The position numbers were made by a program, and so were the translations under genes. Below the pieces are notes generated by a model. That model worked only from the letters and a program-made list of their open reading frames with translations, was not told where the DNA came from and made no database searches. Source: Leptospira biflexa (GTDB taxonomy: Bacteria > Spirochaetota > UBA4802 > UB4802). From it: a stretch of DNA of 64,000 bases. This document shows positions 1 through 9,870 of this stretch, piece after piece (position 1 is the first letter of the stretch; each line of letters opens with the position of its first letter). The stretch lies in assembly GCA_020721905.1 (NCBI GenBank), contig DYLU01000003.1:1-64000 (forward strand). The letters run 5' to 3'.

Positions 1-1
1 A

Positions 2-103
2 TATATTACCTCTGGAAACAAGTTTCGTGTAAGGGTAACGTATACGCATCAGGAATTCAAACACTTTATATGTTTTTTTATAAAAGTGTATTATGTTTCA
101 TAA
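2..103 (+). CDS. possible 3' end of a gene entering from the left
   Basis: Frame 2 is open from the window edge to a TAA at 101-103 and reads 33 residues ending in a short aromatic, alternating hydrophobic segment. It could be the end of a preceding gene, but the stretch is too short to recognise and the other two forward frames are also partly open here. The bases from 104 to 267 before the next gene hold nothing I recognise. Confidence 0.2.
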   Translation, partial: YITSGNKFRVRVTYTHQEFKHFICFFIKVYYVS

Positions 104-267
104 ACGTAATGAACAGTTTCCAGTATATTCACTATATACAATTATAATTATATTTGACAATTTTACTGCATTGCCAGTACTCTTAGCACACTTTGCTTTG
201 AAAATTTACACACTTTCCCTGTTGCCAAAAGAGCACGGGATATATTCAGGTACAATAACCAGATATC

Positions 268-1647
268 ATGAAGAAAAAATTACCATCATTTTTTGACTGC
301 ATTGCACTCTTAACCATTACTATTATTCTGCTGTTTACGGGAACAGTACTATTCAAAATACCCATCCCGCTACTGCTTATAATTGCCGCAACGATAGCAG
401 GCATTAAAAGCTATCTTCTGGGTCACAACTGGTCAGAAATTGAGGGCAGTATTGTCAATGGTATAAAAGGCACATTGCCAGCCGTCATGATCCTTTTAAC
501 TGTAGGGATATTATCTGGCAGTTTCATAGCATCAGGAACCATTCCTCTGCTTATAGATTATGGTTTGAAGCTTATTCACCCATCTTGGATTCTTCCGGCA
601 GCATACATTGTGTGCTGTATCAGCAGCCTGGTGATGGGAAGTTCATGGACAACTGCAGCAACCATTGGTGTTGCCCTTGTTGGCATGGCTGATGCCATGC
701 ATGTATCCCCTGCTATCTGTGCCGGTGCTGTTGTTTCAGGCGCCTATTTTGGCGATAAGCTCTCCCCTTTATCTGATACAACAAATCTGGCACCGGGTGT
801 TTCTGAAACTGACCTCTTTTCACATATACGGGCCATGATTGTAACCACTATCCCGGCGTGGGCTATTGCATTAGCAGGCTTTATTGTGTTAAACATGTAC
901 ATTGTTCCGGATACTAATACACGAATAGAACACATTGAATCATTATTGCAAACTTTAGAATCATCATTTAACCTGCACCCGGTAACCATACTTCCCCTGG
1001 CAATAGTTTTGATTATGGCACTGATGCGTTTCCCGGCAGTAGTTATATTACTATCAGGAAGCACCATTGCAATACTGGTGGGATGGCTGGCACAATCACA
1101 AAGCTTGCTTTCGGTACTTCAGTATGCATATTCAGGATATACCATACATACAAATAACGAAATTATTAATAACCTTTTAAACCGTGGCGGTATAGTAAGT
1201 TTTTTAGAAACAACGCTTATTATTCTATGTGCTACAGGCCTGGGTGGTATCTGGGAAAGCGGGGGGTATATAACATCATTGCATGATAACCTGCTCCATA
1301 AAATCAAAACCAGCAGGATGCTCATTATTTCAACTGTTATTACCGCTGTTATTTCAAATATCATAATGGCCGAACAATATTTATCCATTGTTATGACAGG
1401 AAGAATTTATAAAGACGCATATAAGCGGAAAAAACTTAAGCCTTTTATGCTTTCCCGTTCGCTGGAAGATGGTGGAACTGTCACGTCTCCATTGGTACCC
1501 TGGAATTCATGCGGAGCATTTATGAGCTCTGCACTGGGTGTGTCTACACTGCACTACCTGCCATATGCATTTTTTAATCTGGTGATGCCGGTTGTTGCAA
1601 TTGTATTGACAACCTTTGGCCTTTTTATTTACAGAAATAAAGATTAA
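268..1647 (+). CDS. nhaC: NhaC-family Na+/H+ antiporter
   Basis: An inner-membrane antiporter of 459 residues that should exchange external protons for internal sodium. The chain is almost wholly hydrophobic, with about eleven membrane segments. It carries the NhaC signature block: a GSSWTTAATIG stretch near residue 130 and then GAYFGDKLSPLSDTTNLAP near residues 157-175, a DTTN motif typical of the family. A second half-repeat has SLEDGGTVTSPLVPWNSCG near residue 400. Length fits NhaC proteins (about 460). The ATG at 268 has no good Shine-Dalgarno sequence upstream, so the start rests on the charged MKKK leader before the first membrane helix. The oligopeptidase gene follows 30 bases later on the same strand and may be co-transcribed. 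Substrate could be another organic cation or acid coupled to sodium; family assignment is firm, substrate is inferred. Confidence 0.92.
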   Translation: MKKKLPSFFDCIALLTITIILLFTGTVLFKIPIPLLLIIAATIAGIKSYLLGHNWSEIEGSIVNGIKGTLPAVMILLTVGILSGSFIASGTIPLLIDYGLKLIHPSWILPAAYIVCCISSLVMGSSWTTAATIGVALVGMADAMHVSPAICAGAVVSGAYFGDKLSPLSDTTNLAPGVSETDLFSHIRAMIVTTIPAWAIALAGFIVLNMYIVPDTNTRIEHIESLLQTLESSFNLHPVTILPLAIVLIMALMRFPAVVILLSGSTIAILVGWLAQSQSLLSVLQYAYSGYTIHTNNEIINNLLNRGGIVSFLETTLIILCATGLGGIWESGGYITSLHDNLLHKIKTSRMLIISTVITAVISNIIMAEQYLSIVMTGRIYKDAYKRKKLKPFMLSRSLEDGGTVTSPLVPWNSCGAFMSSALGVSTLHYLPYAFFNLVMPVVAIVLTTFGLFIYRNKD

Positions 1648-1677
1648 AAAATAATTATTTTTAGGTGAGATTGCACT

Positions 1678-3495
1678 ATGCAAAAAAATGCAAAGGAAAT
1701 ACCCGCACGCAATGAAACACCTGTTGAACATACATGGGATTTAACACCATTGTTTGTGTCCGATAGTAACTGGGAAGAACTCTTTGCTGCAATAGAAAAA
1801 AAATTATCCCGGTATAAAACCTTTGAAGGAAGACTTTCTGAATCATTTGATATCTTTTTACAGGCTATTGAATTTGATCTTTCCATATCCCGCGATATGG
1901 ACAGACTCTATACGTACGCACATCTGAAAAGCGATGAGGACACCCAAAATCAGAATTCGCAGGCTATGATGCAAAAGGCGCTTTTGCTTGCTCAACATGC
2001 GGCTGAAGCATCAAGCTTTTTACTACCTGAGATGCAATCCCTGCCTGACGCTGTTACCAGTAACTATCTGTCAAATCCCGGGCTTTCACAGTATTATTTT
2101 TATCTTGAAAAGATACTCCGCTACAAAGATCACACGCTTTCCAAAGAAATTGAAAAGATACTGGCAATGGCTCAGGACTTAGCTATTGCCCCTGTTGAAT
2201 TTTTTCGTAAACTTGACAATGCCGACATGCGCTTTGGCAGCATTATCGATGAAAATGGGAATACGGTTGAATTGAGCCATGGAAATTTTATAACATTTCT
2301 GATGAGCTATTCGCAGGATATACGCAAAAATGCTTTCCAGACCTATTATCAGGCCTACGACAATCACAAATACAGCATAGCACAGTCACTGGCAAGCTCT
2401 GTAAAGAAAGATGTGTTTTTTTCGCGCGTACGAAAGTTTAAAAGCTGCCTGCACCAGGCACTGTTTCCCGATAATATTCCTGACACCGTGTACCATACAT
2501 TAATTGAAACAGTTTCCGGCAACCTGCTTCCATTGTTTAAATATCTTTCATATCGTAAAGATGCATTGGGACTGCCCAAATTGCACTTCTATGATACCTA
2601 TGTTCCCCTTGTTGCCGATGTTCCATTCAGCATGGAATACGAAGAAGCCTGTGAAGTGTGCGCACAGGCCCTGCACATACTTGGCGATGAATACGTTTCT
2701 ACATTGCATACAGGGCTGCTTGGCGGATGGGTTGACCGTTATGAAAACAGGGGGAAGGTAAGCGGTGCTTACTCATCAGGATGTTATGATTCACCACCGT
2801 ACATCCTTTTAAACTATGATGCCAATACCATAAATAGCCTGTACACACTGATACATGAATCAGGACACTCCATGCATTCATATTATTCACGGAAAAATCA
2901 GCCGTACGTATATCATGAGTACACTATATTTGTTGCAGAGGTTGCATCCACACTCAATGAAATTCTTTTAAGCCACTATCTTTTGCAGAAGTACAGCGAC
3001 AACCCTCGAATGCAGGCATATATACTCAACCGTGAAATTGATGAAATCCGTGGCACACTATTCAGGCAAACCATGTTTGCTGAGTTTGAGTTACTGCTTC
3101 ATTCCATGGCAGAGGACAACAAGCCATTGACATTCCAAACCATGACCGAAACGTATGTAAACCTGTTGCACAAATATTTTGGGGATACTATTGTTATTGA
3201 TAATCAGCTACACCTGGAATACCTTCGCATTCCACATTTTTATTCAGCGTTTTATGTGTACAAATATGCAACAGGGATTGCTGCCGCGCTTTCATTAGCA
3301 CGACAGATCATAAACGATCCCGCTGCATCACAGCGTTATCTGCAATTCCTGTCGTCAGGCGGCAGTAAATTTCCCTTAGAAGAGCTTCGCATTGCCGGCG
3401 TTGATATGGAATCGCCGCAACCTGTTATTGACGCTTTACAGTATTTTGACAGCCTTGTAGACAGGTTTATTGCTGTTCACAAAAAAATTCATTAA
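1678..3495 (+). CDS. pepF: oligoendopeptidase F (M3 zinc metallopeptidase)
   Basis: A cytoplasmic zinc oligopeptidase of 605 residues that trims short peptides. The HExxH zinc site is visible as HESGHSMHSYYS with the first histidine at about residue 393, and the third metal ligand region EYTIFVAEVAS follows about 25 residues later, as in family M3. Length matches PepF (about 600). An AGGTGAG sequence ends about 8 bases before the ATG and supports the start. It lies 30 bases behind the NhaC gene. Its TAA overlaps the stop of the convergent TPR tail of the SpoIIE gene, so the two genes meet tail to tail without a terminator. Confidence in family is high; the natural peptide substrates are unknown. 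Confidence 0.95.
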   Translation: MQKNAKEIPARNETPVEHTWDLTPLFVSDSNWEELFAAIEKKLSRYKTFEGRLSESFDIFLQAIEFDLSISRDMDRLYTYAHLKSDEDTQNQNSQAMMQKALLLAQHAAEASSFLLPEMQSLPDAVTSNYLSNPGLSQYYFYLEKILRYKDHTLSKEIEKILAMAQDLAIAPVEFFRKLDNADMRFGSIIDENGNTVELSHGNFITFLMSYSQDIRKNAFQTYYQAYDNHKYSIAQSLASSVKKDVFFSRVRKFKSCLHQALFPDNIPDTVYHTLIETVSGNLLPLFKYLSYRKDALGLPKLHFYDTYVPLVADVPFSMEYEEACEVCAQALHILGDEYVSTLHTGLLGGWVDRYENRGKVSGAYSSGCYDSPPYILLNYDANTINSLYTLIHESGHSMHSYYSRKNQPYVYHEYTIFVAEVASTLNEILLSHYLLQKYSDNPRMQAYILNREIDEIRGTLFRQTMFAEFELLLHSMAEDNKPLTFQTMTETYVNLLHKYFGDTIVIDNQLHLEYLRIPHFYSAFYVYKYATGIAAALSLARQIINDPAASQRYLQFLSSGGSKFPLEELRIAGVDMESPQPVIDALQYFDSLVDRFIAVHKKIH

Positions 3496-3776
3496 TCCAG
3501 CAGCTTCTGTAACAGCCTTTGGGCCTTGATGTTGCCAGGATCAGCTTCAATAATTTTGTTGCAGTACTCAATTGCGTCACTGGTTTTATGCAGGGAAGTA
3601 CATATAGCAGCCATCACATAAAGTGCCGGGATGTATGATGGCTGTAAGGCAAGCGAATGGTAAGCAGCTTTATATGCTTCTTCATAATTGTGTAATTTAT
3701 ACTGAGCTATCGCCAAAAAATATTGAGCCATGCTATCATCAGGTTTTTTTGTCACATACTCAGTTAAGTGAACCAC
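3492..3776 (-). pseudogene. out-of-frame C-terminal TPR segment of the SpoIIE phosphatase gene
   Basis: This stretch encodes about 94 residues of TPR helices (for example AQYFLAIAQYKLHNYEEAY and ALYVMAAICTSLHKTSDAI) but has no ATG and no ribosome site; the first usable codon is a GTG inside a helix. It is in a different frame from the phosphatase gene immediately upstream. Removing one TA unit from the (TA)6 tract at 3797-3808 joins both frames and yields a TPR repeat in which the conserved prolines lie exactly 34 residues apart, the canonical spacing. I therefore read it as the detached end of one gene of about 745 residues, broken by a dinucleotide slip. Whether the slip is biological or an assembly error cannot be told from one sequence. 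Confidence 0.8.
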
Positions 3777-5731
3777 AGCATTACTGTACCGGCGTGTATA
3801 TATATATACGAACAGGCTAACAGCAATAATGAGGTCATATCATCCGGATTCATAGAAACCCCGCGCTTCAGTTCATCTATTGCCAGAGCGTATTTCTTTT
3901 CGGCAAAAAGCTGCTGCCCTTTTTCGCGATGCTGCAGTGCATTATACATGATGGGATCAAGTTCAAGTAAAACAAATGTCATATCATCACGGGGTGGCGT
4001 GCCACCCAAAAATTTTTCCCACTGCTCAATTATGTACTCCTTTGCATCATCAATGGGCATATCAAGGGTTTCCATCAAAAGTTTTTCCACACGTTCATCG
4101 CCAAACTCCTCATTGTTCCAGTTGCGTGATTCCGGCAGACCATCAGTATACAGGAAAATCCGATCGCCAGGTTCCAGTATGCCAAAATTATCCTCAAAAA
4201 GACTTCCCACTTCCTCATTGGGAAGTGCCCCTAAAAAAATACCACCGGTATCCCAGTATTCCAGACGACCGGTGTTGCGTTTACATACTATCGCTTTACG
4301 ATGCGACCCGTTTGCATATATAACATCATACGTGGGAAATATTACCATGAAAAATACCGTTGCGTATTCCTGTGTGCGGATAATATTGACGAGCTGATTG
4401 TTAACATCAGCAAATATACGCCTTGGAAGCATGCATTTGCGGCATGACTCATGGAAGCTAATTTTAACCATGGTGCTGACAAGTGCAGCAGGAATACCAT
4501 GCCCGGACACATCTGCAATTAAAACCCCCAGGCAGTCATTGGGCATGGCAATTATATCATACAAATCCCCGCCTATATCACTGGAGGCCCGATTGTATGC
4601 AATGACTTTAACTGCATTAAACACCACCGGTGTTTGCGGCAATATTCCCTGCTGAATGCTGGCAGCAATCTTTAACTCTTTTGCAATCAAATCATTTTTT
4701 TCCTTCAATGCCGTCAGGGCCTGATTCAATTCTTTTGTCCACTCTTCAACCTTTTGTTCCAGATTTCTGCGTATGTCATTAACCTCATACGCAGCAGCCA
4801 GAAAGCCTTTGCTGGTATTGATAAGTTCTTTATCCAGATAGGGAAGGAACAGTGTACCGCTTCCACCCCGAGCAAGATCTATTGCAGCAGACTCAATTTC
4901 ACTTAATGATTCTTCAATAGATAGCAGGTAAAAGAACAAAATAACAAATACTATAAATCCTGTGATAATGATAAACAAAATGGGTATTGGCGAAAATATG
5001 TCATAATTGTTATAGTATACCATAAGCCCCAACTCAAGCATTGCCACAAGGACCATGATATTGATGAATATAAATTTTCCCCGTATGCTCAGTATATAGC
5101 GTTCATTAAATGAAATGCCACGCTTCACCAAAAGCCACTTGACCTCACGGCGCATCCTGCCCGATAAAAGCTCAGCAACGATATAGGTCAAAAATACATA
5201 GATAAATATTGCCGAAGAAATACCAAGCAAAAGAAATAATGCATTAGTAAAAGCTCCTTTTATGGCTTCATATACACATACTCCTGCCATCACAATTGAG
5301 GGATACATTAATGCTGCTTTCATATTATCACGTGGCAGATGTTCAAGTGCTTCCAGTAAATAAACTGCCTGGCCATCATCAATTGTCTTATGAAGTGTAT
5401 TATTTACTATATATCTATTGATGACAGAAAGCCGTTTTGTAAAGCAGGGAATCCCTGCTTTATACAATACACCAAAATGTATATAATATAATGGAGCATA
5501 TATAAAAAGCGTCATGCCTGAAAAAAGAATCAAAAAATCCATGCCTGTATTGCTGACATCAAACCTGACAGTAGCATACAGAAAAAGTGCTATGTACACT
5601 GCAATAATAAAGCCACCCAAACTTGTGGTAAATGCTATAGCAAAGGTATAGGTAATACGTTCGCTTATAGCATTAAATATGGCAAAAAAAGGCTTTATTG
5701 CCCATGTTTCAAATCTTTGTATGGATATCAT
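3764..5731 (-). CDS. membrane-bound SpoIIE/RsbU-type PP2C phosphatase, frameshifted at the C-terminus
   Basis: A membrane-anchored serine phosphatase of 655 residues in this sequence, of the kind that dephosphorylates STAS anti-anti-sigma proteins. Residues 1-270 hold about six hydrophobic helices, followed by a HAMP-like and coiled-coil linker (near 285-365). The PP2C/SpoIIE domain covers roughly 365-600, with metal-binding motifs SSDIGGDLYD, IADVSGHGIPAAL, LYTDGLPESR and RDDMTFVLLE. A TPR begins after residue 610 but the frame is lost at a (TA)6 tract, giving an unrelated short ending. Six-helix SpoIIE proteins of this build are common in spirochaetes such as Leptospira. The gene stands alone, divergent from the HD-GYP regulator, with a 251-base AT-rich gap between the two starts. 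A natural partner in the window could be the STAS protein at 48665-49225, but that link is only inference. Confidence 0.9.
   Translation of the reverse strand: MISIQRFETWAIKPFFAIFNAISERITYTFAIAFTTSLGGFIIAVYIALFLYATVRFDVSNTGMDFLILFSGMTLFIYAPLYYIHFGVLYKAGIPCFTKRLSVINRYIVNNTLHKTIDDGQAVYLLEALEHLPRDNMKAALMYPSIVMAGVCVYEAIKGAFTNALFLLLGISSAIFIYVFLTYIVAELLSGRMRREVKWLLVKRGISFNERYILSIRGKFIFINIMVLVAMLELGLMVYYNNYDIFSPIPILFIIITGFIVFVILFFYLLSIEESLSEIESAAIDLARGGSGTLFLPYLDKELINTSKGFLAAAYEVNDIRRNLEQKVEEWTKELNQALTALKEKNDLIAKELKIAASIQQGILPQTPVVFNAVKVIAYNRASSDIGGDLYDIIAMPNDCLGVLIADVSGHGIPAALVSTMVKISFHESCRKCMLPRRIFADVNNQLVNIIRTQEYATVFFMVIFPTYDVIYANGSHRKAIVCKRNTGRLEYWDTGGIFLGALPNEEVGSLFEDNFGILEPGDRIFLYTDGLPESRNWNNEEFGDERVEKLLMETLDMPIDDAKEYIIEQWEKFLGGTPPRDDMTFVLLELDPIMYNALQHREKGQQLFAEKKYALAIDELKRGVSMNPDDMTSLLLLACSYIYIHAGTVMLWFT
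3797..3808. repeat. (TA)6 dinucleotide tract at a frameshift
   Basis: Twelve bases of perfect TA repeat inside the 3' part of the phosphatase gene. With five units the reading frame continues into the TPR tail; with the six present, translation stops a few codons later. Short dinucleotide tracts are known slippage sites. Confidence 0.85.
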
Positions 5732-5982
5732 AACGAATTATCCTGATAGCATAAATATTTTAGATATTTAGTATATACTTTTAAAGTGTAGTATATCATA
5801 TTAACAAAATCAATTAAAAAAATTTTTATATTTCACAGTACTAACTGTCAGGGCAACTGAGGTGTGTTTTTATGGCATATACAATAATTTATTTGATTTT
5901 CCTGTTGACTCAGTACTATTTATAGTGATATACTTATGCCATTAAATACTTGTATATAAATCTCTTATGAAAATCCGGTTAT

Positions 5983-7587
5983 ATGCCAATGCAGCAAATC
6001 TCAAATAGTAAATCATCAATCGCTGTATTAGTGGTAGATGATGAAGAATCAATCAGAACTATATTATCCCGCTATCTTTCACTGAAAGGGTATATGGTAC
6101 TTACAGCTCCTGACGGCAAACAGGCAATGGAGATTCTTCATTCACAGCACGTTGACCTTGTCCTTACCGATTTAGTGATGCCCACTGTCAATGGCCGGGA
6201 GCTTCTTCAGAAGATGGCAGAGCTTTTCCCTGAAATTCCTAAAATAGTATTAAGTGGTTATGGCACCCATGAAGATATGTTAGTGGCTCTTAAAACCGGT
6301 GCATATGACTTTATTCAGAAACCGCTCACGGATTTTGAAATACTTGAAAAAGCTGTTGAACGGGCAATTGAAAGTAAACTACTCAAAGAAGAGCGCGATA
6401 GATATATAGAACAATTAACCCATCTTAATGATATCATTGCACTTTTAAATCAGGGTGTTACCTTTGAGCATATTTTTGACACTATCGCTGCCAGGATGAA
6501 ACAGGCTATTCCCTATTCACGGTTGGCGATAGCTCTCATCAATAACGCAGGGATGGTAGAAACCAAACTGGTATCATCCCAAAAGCCTGTCCTTATTCCC
6601 CCGGGTTCAACATTTCCTCTGGACGATTCATCATTGGCACAGGTTGCCAGGACAAAAAGCCATATGATTATCGACAACCTAGAAGAATATATAAAAGATC
6701 ACCCATCAAAAAAGGCCGAGCTTTTGTTACAGGAAGGAATGCTTTCAGCATTAACACTTCCTTTAATTGCATCAGGACTGCTTAAAGGATTTGTATTTTT
6801 TGCATCTGAACACAAAGGCATATTCAAACCTCATCATATACAATTTGCCCAAAGTGTTATTGGTCACATAGCATTGAGTCTCCAACGAGGCGAACTATTA
6901 CATCAGCTTGATGTATATAATAAAAAATTAGAAGAAATAGTTAAGATACGTACCCATCAGTTATTAAAAACACAAAAAGCCACAATATTTGCATTGAGCA
7001 GTTTAGCGGAGCTACGCGACCCTGAAACAGGCTATCATTTAGAGCGCATCCGCGAGTACTGTATGTTGCTGGCACAAATTGCCAAATATTCCGGTGGCCT
7101 TTTAGAAATTAATAACCAGTTTTTAAGAGACCTCTATGATTCATCTATTTTGCATGATATTGGTAAAGTTGGCATCCCTGACAGTATACTCCTGAAGCCA
7201 GGCAAGTTGACCCATGAAGAATTTGAAATAATTAAAACACACACTACCATTGGCTATAACTCTTTAAAACGGGCATCTGAAGAAATGGGACAGGATTCAT
7301 TTCTCACTATGGCCATGGATGTAATCTTATATCATCATGAAGCATGGGATGGTTCAGGGTATCCGCACGGGTTATCGACTGAAGACATACCGCTTGCTGC
7401 CCGCATTGTAACCATTGCTGATGTATACGATGCGCTCACCACGGTGCGTCCGTATAAAGCAGCCTTTGATCATGAGAAATCTATTGCAATTATGACTGAA
7501 GAGTCTCATCGCTATGACCCAAAACTGTTTGAATTATTTATACAAAATGCAAACGATTTTGATGAAATTCGTAAAAAATACCAGTAA
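5983..7587 (+). CDS. REC-GAF-HD-GYP response regulator (cyclic-di-GMP phosphodiesterase)
   Basis: A cytoplasmic regulator of 534 residues that should hydrolyse cyclic-di-GMP under phosphorylation control. Residues 13-130 are a receiver domain with DDEE at its start, the phosphoacceptor D63 in VLTDLVMP, and the conserved lysine in FIQKPL. A GAF domain follows (about 150-300), then a coiled linker and an HD-GYP domain with LHDIGKVGIPD (H391, D392), HHEAWDGSGYPHG (from H451) and ADVYDALTTVRPYK. All metal-binding motifs look intact, so activity is expected. The GAF domain is visibly related to that of the histidine kinase at 26819-28081. No strong ribosome site is visible; a second ATG lies two codons in. 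The rhomboid gene follows directly, with start or overlap within 20 bases. Confidence 0.93.
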   Translation: MPMQQISNSKSSIAVLVVDDEESIRTILSRYLSLKGYMVLTAPDGKQAMEILHSQHVDLVLTDLVMPTVNGRELLQKMAELFPEIPKIVLSGYGTHEDMLVALKTGAYDFIQKPLTDFEILEKAVERAIESKLLKEERDRYIEQLTHLNDIIALLNQGVTFEHIFDTIAARMKQAIPYSRLAIALINNAGMVETKLVSSQKPVLIPPGSTFPLDDSSLAQVARTKSHMIIDNLEEYIKDHPSKKAELLLQEGMLSALTLPLIASGLLKGFVFFASEHKGIFKPHHIQFAQSVIGHIALSLQRGELLHQLDVYNKKLEEIVKIRTHQLLKTQKATIFALSSLAELRDPETGYHLERIREYCMLLAQIAKYSGGLLEINNQFLRDLYDSSILHDIGKVGIPDSILLKPGKLTHEEFEIIKTHTTIGYNSLKRASEEMGQDSFLTMAMDVILYHHEAWDGSGYPHGLSTEDIPLAARIVTIADVYDALTTVRPYKAAFDHEKSIAIMTEESHRYDPKLFELFIQNANDFDEIRKKYQ

Positions 7588-7607
7588 TGTCTTTGTGGGA
7601 GAATTAT

Positions 7608-8459
7608 ATGCAATCATATTATCGCTTTGGCAGCGCTGTCAGTCCATCAGTAAAAAAAATAATTATATTTACAACCGCCATTTATATTATACAGCTTATG
7701 GCAAATATCATTGCACCCGGATTTATTGAAACCACATTTGGAATAAACCACATAGGATTCATTCATCAATTTAAACTATGGCAGCCCTTAACGTATATGT
7801 TCCTTCATGGCAATTTCTTCCATATATTTTTTAACATGTTTGCCCTATGGATGTTTGGCAGTGATTTAGAAGAACTTTTTGGCAGTAAATATTTTACCAA
7901 ATTTTACCTGTACAGCGGTACAGGTGCAGGTTTATGTATAGCACTTATGAATTATTATATTTTTGACAACTATGGATACAGCCCCATTACCATAGGAGCA
8001 TCAGGCGCTATCTATGCATTACTTCTGGCATACGGGATGATATGGCCAAACAGGGAAGTGCTTTTATACTTTTTATTCCCTATCAGGATGGAATATCTGT
8101 TATTAATATTTGGAGCTATCGAATTTTTTGGTACCTTATCCTCTGCAAACGGAGACGGTGGCAACATAAGCCACATAGGCCATCTTGGAGGACTTATTAC
8201 AGGATTTGTGCTTTTAAAATCGAAGTTCTGGTATCAGAAAAAAGCCCAATTCAATCCCTTTAGCTCACTTTTCAGGAACTATCGCTTAGCACGCCATAAA
8301 AAAAGAATTGAAGAGCGCATAAAAGCCAAAGAGATCATTGACACATTACTGGATAAAATTACCCGCTATGGCTATGGCTCATTAACCCCTGAAGAAAAAC
8401 GTCAGTTAGAATGGGCCCGTAAACACTTCTATCCCGGCAATGATGACATCATCCATTAG
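7608..8459 (+). CDS. rhomboid family intramembrane serine protease
   Basis: A polytopic inner-membrane protein of 283 residues with the rhomboid fold, expected to cleave single-pass membrane proteins. The catalytic serine lies in GASGAIYALL and the catalytic histidine in HIGHLGGLITG; an HGNFFHIFFNMFALW block matches the family's loop 1 and helix 2. After the membrane core a cytosolic basic tail of about 70 residues carries a short helical motif found in many bacterial rhomboids (near the end: SLTPEEKRQLEWA). I chose the ATG at 7608 because GGGAG lies 6 bases upstream; an in-frame ATG at 7587 overlaps the previous stop but lacks a ribosome site. It probably shares a transcript with the HD-GYP regulator. 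Confidence 0.9.
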   Translation: MQSYYRFGSAVSPSVKKIIIFTTAIYIIQLMANIIAPGFIETTFGINHIGFIHQFKLWQPLTYMFLHGNFFHIFFNMFALWMFGSDLEELFGSKYFTKFYLYSGTGAGLCIALMNYYIFDNYGYSPITIGASGAIYALLLAYGMIWPNREVLLYFLFPIRMEYLLLIFGAIEFFGTLSSANGDGGNISHIGHLGGLITGFVLLKSKFWYQKKAQFNPFSSLFRNYRLARHKKRIEERIKAKEIIDTLLDKITRYGYGSLTPEEKRQLEWARKHFYPGNDDIIH

Positions 8460-8551
8460 GTAGTGGCGACAGTTACCAGGAATAATTTACTTCTTGACAG
8501 CAAGCTTGTGTATGGGAACATCGTTGTATTATTTTTGCCATGAGGTGTCCC

Positions 8552-9847
8552 ATGTACTGGAACAAGGAGATTGAAACAATCAGCCGTAAAGACTTAGAAG
8601 CTTTGCAACTCAAGAAATTGCAGAAAGCATTGCAGGCTGCACGTACTACCCCATTTTATAAAAAGGTTTTTGAAGAAAATCACATCAATATTGATGCTAT
8701 AAAGACACTTGAACATATTAAAGACCTGCCATTTACTTCAAAGAATGATTTGCGTTTGAGCTACCCGGATGGGATGGTAGCCGTTCCCAGGAAAGAAATA
8801 GTACGCATGCATGCCTCATCGGGAACAACCGGCAAATCAACAGTTATCTTTTATACAGCAAAGGATATACAGGACTGGGCCGACCTGGTTGCACGATGCA
8901 TGGTTGCAACCGGTGCAACTGATGATGATGTATTCCAGAATATGATGGGCTACGGGCTTTTTACCGGTGGACTTGGATTGCATTATGGTGCTGAGCGTTT
9001 AGGTTGCATGGTCATTCCGGCAGCTTCAGGAAATACACTGCGTCAGATTAAGCTGATGCAGGATTTTGAAACAACTATTATCCATATTACCCCAAGCTAT
9101 TGTCTTCACTTGGTAGATGCAATCCGGGCTGAAGGCATTGACCCATATGCCTTAACTGTAAAAAAAGCATACCTGGGTGCTGAGCCCTATTCAGAAGCAA
9201 CCCGCAAAAAGATTGAAGAGCAGTTTGGCATTGATGCATATAATTCTTACGGCTTAAGTGAAATGAATGGCCCGGGTGTTGCGTTTGAGTGCACCTATAA
9301 AAACGGCATGCACATCTGGGAGGATTACTATATTGTTGAAATAATTAATCCTGATACCGGTGAAGTACTCCCACCCGGGGAAGAAGGCGAGCTTGTGCTT
9401 ACACACATCAATCGTGAAGCAATGCCCATCATCCGTTACCGCACACGGGATCTTACACGTCTTGTTCCCGAGCCATGCCCCTGCGGCAGAACACATTACC
9501 GTATTGACCGCATTAAAGGGCGTACTGATGATATGTTAATAGTAAGCGGCGTCAATGTGTTCCCATCACAGATAGAAACAGTACTCATGAAATTCCCTGA
9601 GGTTGGCAACAACTACCAGATAATCCTGGACAGAGAAAATAACCTGGACAGGATGCACATTAAAGTTGAGCTGTATTCAAAGCTTTTCCATGGCGACATT
9701 AAGGAAATTGAAAAAATTAAAAACAGGCTTAAAGAAGCTTTGAAAGCACTGATCACCATTAATCCCCGCATTGAGCTTTTAGAACCTGGTTCACTGCCAC
9801 CAAGTGAGGGGAAAGCAAAGCGTGTTATTGATAACCGTACGCTCTAA
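8552..9847 (+). CDS. paaK: phenylacetate-CoA ligase family enzyme
   Basis: An ATP-dependent acyl-CoA ligase of 431 residues that activates an aromatic acid, probably phenylacetate, through an adenylate. The AMP-binding loop SSGTTGKSTV is near residue 93, the YNSYGLSEMNGPG motif near 230, YRTRDLTRL near 300, and the C-terminal lid with GVNVFPSQIE near 335. The start at 8552 is preferred over an ATG at 8540 because GAGGTG sits just upstream and PaaK proteins usually begin MYWN. A tandem ACT protein follows 23 bases downstream; this pairing is common in anaerobes, where the ligase may serve indolepyruvate or phenylpyruvate oxidation products. No other phenylacetate catabolic genes are here, so the physiological acid is uncertain. 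Confidence 0.9.
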   Translation: MYWNKEIETISRKDLEALQLKKLQKALQAARTTPFYKKVFEENHINIDAIKTLEHIKDLPFTSKNDLRLSYPDGMVAVPRKEIVRMHASSGTTGKSTVIFYTAKDIQDWADLVARCMVATGATDDDVFQNMMGYGLFTGGLGLHYGAERLGCMVIPAASGNTLRQIKLMQDFETTIIHITPSYCLHLVDAIRAEGIDPYALTVKKAYLGAEPYSEATRKKIEEQFGIDAYNSYGLSEMNGPGVAFECTYKNGMHIWEDYYIVEIINPDTGEVLPPGEEGELVLTHINREAMPIIRYRTRDLTRLVPEPCPCGRTHYRIDRIKGRTDDMLIVSGVNVFPSQIETVLMKFPEVGNNYQIILDRENNLDRMHIKVELYSKLFHGDIKEIEKIKNRLKEALKALITINPRIELLEPGSLPPSEGKAKRVIDNRTL

Positions 9848-9870
9848 TACTTTATAAGGGGAGGTACCAT

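Noticed and set aside
3797-3808. Programmed ribosomal frameshift at the TA tract
   Set aside because: No slippery heptamer or stimulatory structure is visible; a DNA-level slip or an assembly error is simpler.
3768-4397. Long plus-strand frame opposite the SpoIIE gene
   Set aside because: It is an antisense shadow of a well-supported gene with clear PP2C motifs, and its composition is not protein-like.
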